The translations under genes were made by a program, and so were the position numbers. Positions 7,228 to 12,500 of a DNA stretch of 12,500 bases are shown piece by piece (positions within the stretch are counted from its first letter, which is position 1; the number at the start of each line of letters is the position of its first letter). This stretch comes from Actinidia chinensis. Its lineage: Eukaryota; Streptophyta; Magnoliopsida; Ericales; Actinidiaceae. Below the pieces are notes generated by a model. The model did not search any database. It was not told where the DNA came from and was given only the letters and a program-made list of their open reading frames with translations. The stretch spans positions 18,460,235 to 18,472,734 of the forward strand of contig CM018911.1 in assembly GCA_009663005.1 (NCBI GenBank). The letters run 5' to 3'.

Positions 7228-8478
7228 TATTCAATTTGTATTCTTTATTTGATTGGAATGTTGACATTAGTGCTGTGGATAATGAAGAAATGGGCTTGGG
7301 TCGGTTGGGTTAGGTGGGGAGAGGGAGATGAGAGGATGGTTGGATGCGCTGTCCTTTCCTTTCCTTCTTCTTCTCGTCGTTCAAGTGCGCCGTGCCGTGT
7401 TTGTACCAACTCACTTTACAAGCCCTCCAACCTTTAAAAAAAAAATATCATCTCACTTTAACTTGTAAAATAGATTCTCCTTCCCATTCCCAATTTTCCC
7501 CCAATTCCTCTCTTCCTCTGCTCTAAGCAACCACTCTCCCAAACCAAATACCACCCAAAGCCAAACGGACCAACCACACCCCATGCCACCACGAGTTTGA
7601 ACCGTTGTACCACCTCAATCTCTTTTCCGCATCTTCTTTATCCTCCACACCTAACAAAACAAACCAAGACCCCCACCAGATTCAACCCATTACTGAAAAC
7701 CACCACCCCCTACAAAAACTGCAACTCTACGTGACCACAACCCTGTCATGATTCACTAAATTAATAAACGCTTCAGACACAAATTTGCACGTAATTCACT
7801 TTTACTTTTATAATTTAACAGGAGGACTAAATACTAAGAAATTGACTTTATAAACAGTAAGAATGCCCTAAGACACTTGTTTGCATTACATGTTATAGCA
7901 TTTGTTAATAAGAAAAAGAACATCGTCATGGGTTTCCCTTCTCTGGTATCTTGCTGAGAATTGGGGAGGGGCAAAAATGAGTGTGGAAAAAAAATGAACA
8001 GTCTTACAAAATCATCATAGATATGTAGTATCATAATCTAATTATATATAAACACAATAAATTTTACTATGTAGATGTGACAGTTGTTGATTTTCAAATG
8101 AGTTAATTACATGTATATAATGGAGTTTCCTTATCCCTTATGTAACTATATTATTAGTTTGTATTTGTAATACCATATCATCATCATCACATATGATTAC
8201 TGTTGCAATAAAAATTTACTTGTGGGAACGAGACTCTTAATTACCTTACTTTACCTTAATATTTATTAAAACAAATCTTAGAGATTGACATTATGGTAAC
8301 AAATTGAATTCTTAGTTATAAATTTAATAAATTAAACTTTGCCGATTTTTTATTTGTCACAATTCAAATCATTTATTAACTTCCAATTCATGTAGCTTCA
8401 TAACAGTAATTTGTGAGTTCCCCCATAACAATTGGAAAATATATAACTGGGGAAACAATTGGTTTAACTAAGGAGTTT
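7228..8478. other. AT-rich intergenic stretch
   Basis: No coding frame is supported. 7350-7740 is pyrimidine-rich with many CC runs. 7750-8460 is very AT-rich with short A/T tracts and an imperfect TCA repeat at 8178-8190. It probably includes distal promoter sequence of the small gene starting at 8731. Confidence 0.5.
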
Positions 8479-8484
8479 CACGTG
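8479..8484 (+). promoter_or_regulatory. G-box (CACGTG)
   Basis: Palindromic CACGTG, the core site of plant bZIP and bHLH factors, about 250 bases upstream of the ATG at 8731. Its position suits a proximal promoter element. A single hexamer is weak evidence on its own. Confidence 0.4.
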
Positions 8485-8620
8485 TTTGGGAGGGCGCCCA
8501 TGTGGCGGAGTGGGCAAACTTGGAGATAAGAAAAGCATCCAATCCATACCTCATCAAACCTCATCTCACGGATCTTGCCTTCCACCCCCACCCCACCCTA
8601 CCCCACACATCATCTCCATG

Positions 8621-8636
8621 CTCTCTCTCTCTCTCT
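8621..8636 (+). repeat. (CT)8 tract in promoter / leader
   Basis: Eight CT units about 95 bases before the ATG at 8731. Pyrimidine patches like this are common around plant core promoters. It is complementary to the GA tract at 8689-8701. Confidence 0.85.
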
Positions 8637-8667
8637 GATCTGAATGTGTGTTCACGCCCCCAAGTCC

Positions 8668-8673
8668 TATAAA
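8668..8673 (+). promoter_or_regulatory. TATA box candidate (TATAAA)
   Basis: TATAAA continues into ACATATATAG, with C-rich sequence just before it. A start site about 30 bases downstream would fall near 8700 and give a leader of roughly 30 bases before ATG 8731. It lies between the CT and GA tracts. Confidence 0.5.
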
Positions 8674-8688
8674 CATATATAGTCGATC

Positions 8689-8701
8689 GAGAGAGAGAGA
8701 G
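8689..8701 (+). repeat. (GA)n tract in 5' leader
   Basis: Six GA units plus a G, directly after a TCGATCGA palindrome and 29 bases before the ATG at 8731. It would lie at or near the predicted transcription start. Confidence 0.85.
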
Positions 8702-8730
8702 TTAAGTCAGAAATCAGAAAAGTTATTAAG

Positions 8731-8857
8731 ATGGCATCTTGGGTTCGTACAATCACATCCCCATTCAGAAAAGCATGCACTATCTTTAATCAGCAACAAC
8801 CCAACACCAACAGACCCGATCACAAGTCTCACCATCACCAACGAGGTACAGCTACAG
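8731..8857 (+). CDS. Exon 1 of a small uncharacterised plant protein
   Basis: ATG at 8731 follows AAG and opens 42 codons: MASWVRTITSPFRKACTIFN, QQQPNTNRPDH, KSHHHQRGTATG. The MASW...PF(R/K)KACT.FNQQ start is one I recall from a conserved angiosperm family of about 70-residue proteins without assigned function. A strong donor, CAG|GTACGT, follows 8857; reading through it meets TAA at 8863. An alternative donor (GAG|GTACAG, 8844) is possible. The family's C-terminal half would be in the second exon (9066 onward), about 208 bases downstream. G-box, TATA box and dinucleotide tracts lie upstream. Function, localisation and partners are unknown to me. Confidence 0.7.
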
Positions 8858-9065
8858 GTACGTAAAGTAAATAAACACATCCATCACCAATTTGAGTATT
8901 AAACATCCATCCATCCTACTTAATTACGATCTTGCAATTATTTTTATTATTATTCATCTCGATCCATCTTTCAATTATGTACAGTGCATATACGTGTGTA
9001 TTGGTTGTATGTTAAGATCCGAATTAATTAACGATGAGTGGATGCATGGGTACTGGAGCATGCAG

Positions 9066-9214
9066 GAGGGCATTCGGAGGAGCGTACGGTTACTGGACGT
9101 CTGCAATGCATGGGGAAGTGAGGGCTTGTGGGGTATGCGATGTTAGGTGACTGGTGGTCCATATTGGACATGAAGTCCAACAACCTGCACCACACACGGC
9201 CGCCTCACTTCTGA
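9066..9214 (+). pseudogene. Exon 2 of the small protein gene, frame disrupted
   Basis: After acceptor CATGCAG (ends 9065) the spliced frame reads GHSEERTV and stops at TGA 9119-9121, giving a 60-residue product. The family's conserved block survives in pieces: MHGEVRACG in a shifted frame (9106-9132), then YAMLGDWWSILDMKSNN back in the spliced frame (from 9134), ending at TGA 9212-9214. In relatives I recall, this is one continuous DLHGEVMACGYEDVQVMWSILD block. One shift before 9106 and an extra G in the run 9130-9133 would explain the pattern. Either the gene is decaying, the exon boundaries differ, or there are sequence errors. Confidence 0.55.
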
Positions 9215-9219
9215 ATAAA
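9214..9219 (+). promoter_or_regulatory. Possible polyadenylation signal (AATAAA)
   Basis: AATAAA overlapping the TGA that ends the conserved C-terminal frame of the small protein gene. It is close to the stop for a plant 3' UTR, so another signal further down may be used. Confidence 0.25.
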
Positions 9220-10400
9220 CCCACCTCATCTGCCCGGCCTCACATCATCATACGTACTTGGGTTTGGTGGTAATATGTTGGTTTGTATGTTTAATAACAG
9301 GGAATCCCGTTGATATTCAATCGGTCATGGAAGAGATTTATTTATTTCATGTATTTCTTTTGCCAACTTAATTTATACGAGTCAGGTACTTTTTCCCTTC
9401 CATCTCCTGCATGTGTGGACAATACTCATTTTTAAAATTCACCTTCCCGATCCCTCTTACCTCTTCCCTCTCCTCTTCCTCTTCATGTAATCGATCTCAA
9501 TCTCGTTTTTAAGTCAAACCACTCCATCTTATTGTTATCCATCCATTTTAAACTCCACGAGTGATTGCACGCTCGGTATGGGAATTGTTGGTCCACCAAA
9601 TATGTTTTGCCAAATTTTGAGAAAGAGTATTTCATAATACGTTGCGTAGCCCATTTTTAGTCATTCTTGCCAATTTTGCAGTGACATCTGGTTTTACGGA
9701 ACCAGGACGAAAGATGCTCTTAGGTTAAAAAAATGCCAAGATGCTTATGTACCTTCTTTATGTTACAAGTTATTATGTTCTATATCTATCTAAAGTTATA
9801 TAATTACAAACGGACTGACCATTTTAAAGGGGCTGGTGTGGAGAAAAAGCGCCAAGTGCAGAAAATAAAAATATAACATTCACAAAGAACTAACAGTGGG
9901 GCACTTCGAAAGCAGAGGCCCTATCTGTTTCAGTGCACCCGAATTTCTAAGTAACAAACAGGTCAGTCTCAAAATTTTACTGTCATCTAAGATTACACTT
10001 ACTCTATCCCGTATCATCTTCGACCTCAAACTTCATTCAATTTCGATTGCGAGAAGTCTTGGAGCAGGAGTATCTTCTTCTTGTCCTTGGATTGCAACAT
10101 TTATATACTTCAGAAACGAGAATAATCATGCAATTAAGAATTGGAGCAGATAATGGGCATGTTCTTTTTTTACCCTAAAAGGCAAAAGTGTGACCCAATC
10201 GGAGGGTACCATGCTACAACCGCCGCATGCAACACAGATATCTGAACATGGTACACAATGAATAAAAAACAGTACAAGATCTTTCGAGTATAGTGCAACA
10301 AATCCGGATGGGTTTATAAAGAATGTATGTCTTTTATTTTAGAGATATAAAGCACATAATTGACAGCTTCGTTGTGTAGAATTCCTAGCTACACAAGACC
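9220..10400. other. No supported gene
   Basis: AT-rich with C-rich patches up to about 9560. An 85-codon open frame on the + strand (9896-10153) has no recognisable motif, no splice context and no promoter, and I do not call it. A perfect 8-bp inverted repeat (10372-10379 with 10389-10396, 9-base loop) lies at the right end, just beyond the likely 3' end of the minus-strand transcript described next. Confidence 0.45.
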
Positions 10401-10424
10401 TTGTGACGGCCTGGTTTTTTGAAT

Positions 10425-10430
10425 TTTATT
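10425..10430 (-). promoter_or_regulatory. Polyadenylation signal (AATAAA)
   Basis: Minus-strand AATAAA about 370 bases past the candidate stop at 10801-10799. A second AATAAA lies at 10471-10476. Two signals in a T-rich stretch downstream of a stop codon support a minus-strand 3' UTR here. Confidence 0.4.
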
Positions 10431-10798
10431 CAATCCTAGAATCCTGTTGTACTTGCAACTTCCAGATGATTTTATTTCTTCAACTCAACTTCAGACCACT
10501 GGCTGTGAAAATACTATCAAAAAAATGGACTTGCAAAACAAAAAAACAGAAGCAGAGATATAAGAGTTTAAACTGACAACCAGATATATAGAAACATCAA
10601 GTCGCTTGGTTATAGAAAAGCCGTTAGAGAGAACATGGTCTCCACCATTCTGAAAGCAGAGGAAAGAAAAAGACCCAGAGATTCCTGCAAAAAAGAGTCT
10701 GTGGTAGCAGTCATCTTCACTAGCACAACAAAACCAACGTCCAACATACGCAAATATAAGATTTCCATTAAAAAAAGGGGGCCTGGAGGGGGGGCTTC
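10431..10798 (-). other. Probable 3' UTR of an unrecognised minus-strand gene
   Basis: T-rich on the minus strand, without coding frames, between a candidate stop codon and two AATAAA signals. It contains an acceptor-like TTTTTTGCAG near 10687-10696, so a 3' UTR intron is possible. A C-rich stretch (10777-10796) follows the stop. Confidence 0.35.
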
Positions 10799-10851
10799 TT
10801 AAGCAGGTTTTTGCTTGCCACGTTCCGTCACTCGTATTCCATTTTTAAGAC
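10799..10851 (-). CDS. Candidate terminal exon, unrecognised gene
   Basis: After the minus-strand acceptor TTATCTTGCAG (AG at 10853-10852) a frame reads LKNGIRVTERGKQKPA to TAA at 10801-10799. It is a basic C-terminal tail. It needs one base from the previous exon, whereas the exon candidate at 11061-11104 supplies two; in that literal frame the product would end after Gly-Ser (TAA 10847-10845). So either the tail or the join is wrong. Not matched to any family. Confidence 0.3.
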
Positions 10852-10860
10852 CTGCAAGAT

Positions 10861-10869
10861 AAACCCTAA
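10861..10869 (-). promoter_or_regulatory. telo-box-like motif (AAACCCTAA)
   Basis: A single AAACCCTAA copy, on the + strand, within the putative last intron of the minus-strand gene. Telo-boxes act in promoters of plant ribosomal and cell-cycle genes; inside an intron near the 3' end it is probably incidental. Confidence 0.2.
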
Positions 10870-11060
10870 TCAGTCAGAACAGCCCCGTATTTGATTTGCG
10901 AATCAATTAAATAATGTATGAACTAATCAGATAGGGGCAATCCTAAATGGAAAATGGGAAAAAGCATATTCATGAGCATAGAAAAACAGATTAAAAATTG
11001 ACAAAAGGTCATCTCATTCAGGAGAATTAGGCACCTATATGAACAGTGGATGTCACGTAC

Positions 11061-11104
11061 CCCCCGAACTGCCCCTCTTCTCTTGCTTCAAGGGCATCTA
11101 CTTC
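11061..11104 (-). CDS. Candidate internal exon, unrecognised gene
   Basis: Bounded by minus-strand acceptor GAGTTAG (AG at 11106-11105) and donor GGG|GTACGT (GT at 11060-11059). Only one frame is open: EVDALEAREEGQFGG, acidic and helix-prone before a glycine end. It lies 209 bases before the terminal exon candidate. A run of six G at the donor decides the reading frame into the next exon. Confidence 0.3.
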
Positions 11105-11540
11105 CTAACTCGACAGAAGATAAACAATGGTGTTCTAGGGACATCCCACCCTATTCTCTTCCTGAGAAGAAAACGCTAGATTAGCAGTGTTATTCTTATG
11201 GTTTAGAGAATTCTATCATTTCACCCACTACATTGAATATGCACCATACAAGATTCAAATTTAAATATAATCACCAAGAATTTTGCGTTCTAATATTAAC
11301 TAGATCCTCAAAGTTTCCTGCTGATCTAATGAAACTTTGATGGTTAAGTAATTTTTTCTAGTTTGTAACGTGTTGAGTGCTGCTTAATCTTGACCTTGCT
11401 TGTCTGACCAAGTACTCATAAGTATAACAAAGCTCAACAGATCAAGTGACAAAATGAAGAAATAAGTAGGCTACAGAAGATACTCAGAAATCTGTTACCA
11501 AAAAACAACTTGCATCATGTCCAATGCAGTTCCACCACCA

Positions 11541-11553
11541 AGAGAGAGAGAGG
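11541..11553 (+). repeat. (AG)n tract
   Basis: Short AG run of about six units following CCACCACC; no gene association evident. Confidence 0.7.
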
Positions 11554-11591
11554 GAAAGATGCACCTACTTCTATAAGAAGCAAGGGTTATT

Positions 11592-11604
11592 AAAAAAAAA
11601 AAAA
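11592..11604 (+). repeat. A13 homopolymer
   Basis: Thirteen A on the + strand (T on the minus strand), about 14 bases past the minus-strand AATAAA at 11618-11623. It could be an ordinary T-rich region at a 3' end. Confidence 0.8.
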
Positions 11605-11617
11605 TGATAACCAAAGA

Positions 11618-11623
11618 TTTATT
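11618..11623 (-). promoter_or_regulatory. Polyadenylation signal (AATAAA)
   Basis: Minus-strand TTGAATAAATC about 300 bases past the candidate stop at 11921-11919, followed by a T run. It supports a separate minus-strand 3' end here, distinct from that near 10425. Confidence 0.4.
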
Positions 11624-11918
11624 CAAGTTGTCATATTCATCTTTTTAGGTACTGATTTTCCTTTTGCACGTTAAGTTGTTACAAGCCCAAAGGAATTCAA
11701 ATTTTCCAAAAGGAACAAGGGTTTATAGTGAAATTGATAGGGTCGCAATTGTTTCCACAGTGTGCATTGTTACAGTCCACGTGCACCCTACCGTAGCATT
11801 ACAAAAGGGGAAGGAAGCAGGGGCATACAATCAAACACCATAAATGTCAATCGTAGCAAAACAAGCAAAAGGGTCGCTGTGAACAGCCCTGGCAAATTAA
11901 GGCATTGGAACAATTTCT

Positions 11919-12036
11919 TTAGAGGTTTATTGTGCCATATGTGGTGCAGAGTATAGCATCAACTGCTGCTTTTTCTGTATTAGAAGTTGTGCCCGCAAGG
12001 TTTGGCACATAGTAACCACCCGGAACCCCAAACACA
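11919..12036 (-). CDS. Candidate terminal exon, unrecognised gene
   Basis: After a minus-strand acceptor-like ACCATAAG (AG at 12038-12037) a frame reads VFGVPGGYYVPNLAG, then TTSNTEKAAVDAIL and CTTYGTINL, to TAA at 11921-11919. The composition is convincingly protein-like. The PGGYYVPN segment looks like a conserved loop, but I cannot name the family. The 3' UTR would run to the AATAAA at 11618. It could be an alternative end of the same gene as the exons at 11061 and 10799, or a separate gene. Confidence 0.38.
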
Positions 12037-12500
12037 CTTATGGTTATGATACACACCTTCATTAACTAAATCACAAGAATTCATAACTGCCACCCACAAA
12101 TCTCAATTATCATATGGACGATATGACCACAAACATGTGCCATTCCGTTCTTCTATTTTATTTTGCAAGGCGTTCCTCGGGCATTGACGCTTTGGGGAAT
12201 GACTCGAAAAGATCTCAGTAAAGAGAGTATGGAAAATCTTGATTTTACATGTGAATACCAGACGACGGAATTTTCCCAATCACCATTATTTCTAGGGCTT
12301 CTATTTGTATGATTATATCTATCTCCAATTAGGATTTTCCAAATTTTGTTCAACTGCAAAACGGGGAGATGAAAAAAACTCATGATAGCTACTCTTTAAA
12401 GCAATTGAAGGACGCATGAAATAATGATGCAGATAATTGTAAAATGAATGAAACAAAACTGTCAGATAACTGGTAATTTCACTCTAATTTCTGTAAAAAG
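12037..12500 (-). other. Unresolved upstream part of the minus-strand gene
   Basis: If the exon at 11919-12036 is real, its upstream introns and exons lie here and beyond the right edge. A 76-codon minus-strand frame (12153-12383) is open but ends without a donor at a sensible place and is not recognisable, so I do not call it as an exon. Confidence 0.3.

Noticed and set aside
6953..7267. 104-codon Arg/Pro-rich minus-strand frame
   Set aside because: It is the shadow of the GC-rich 7081-7227 segment; its composition follows from the Gly/Ala codons on the other strand.
9896..10153. 85-codon + strand open frame
   Set aside because: No recognisable motif, no promoter or splice context, and Ser/Leu/Ile-rich composition typical of chance frames in AT-rich DNA.

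Overview
The window looks like nuclear DNA of a flowering plant, probably a eudicot. It is AT-rich, coding sequence is split by short GT-AG introns with pyrimidine-rich acceptors, and there are CT/GA and TTC microsatellites. The two recognisable genes belong to plant families. No bacterial, organellar, viral or CRISPR features were seen. Family comparisons are from memory, without a database search.

The clearest object is a decayed typical plant aspartic protease (phytepsin/cardosin/APA type) on the + strand from 1177 to 4796. All parts can be followed in order: start codon and signal peptide, prosegment, first catalytic loop, flap region, second catalytic loop, plant-specific saposin-like insert, and C-terminal ILG...VGFAE end. 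They lie in about 13 exon relics separated by introns. Nearly every exon carries a stop or frameshift, and both catalytic loops are altered. Because introns are kept, it is a gene-duplication or decayed-locus pseudogene, not a retrocopy. A TTC microsatellite lies at one exon edge and a G-rich purine tract in a late intron.

From 4797 to 8478 there is little firm content: the likely 3' UTR relic of the protease, weak exon-like open frames on the minus strand (4989-5446, 6784-6983), a small + strand open frame (7081-7227), then a long AT-rich intergenic stretch.

From about 8479 to 9220 lies a small gene on the + strand: G-box, CT tract, TATA box, GA tract and ATG at 8731. It encodes the conserved N-terminus (MASWVRTITSPFRKACT) of a short uncharacterised plant protein family. 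A second exon still shows the family's C-terminal motifs (MHGEV.ACG, then WSILD), but in different frames with a stop between them, so the gene is damaged, divergent or affected by sequence errors.

From 9220 to 10400 nothing coding is supported. From about 10400 to the right edge, the minus strand holds what look like 3' parts of one or two unrecognised genes: terminal exon candidates, splice sites and AATAAA signals. The rest would lie beyond or near the right edge.

I found no evidence for a new multi-gene system. The items most worth checking are the protease pseudogene and the small-protein gene.
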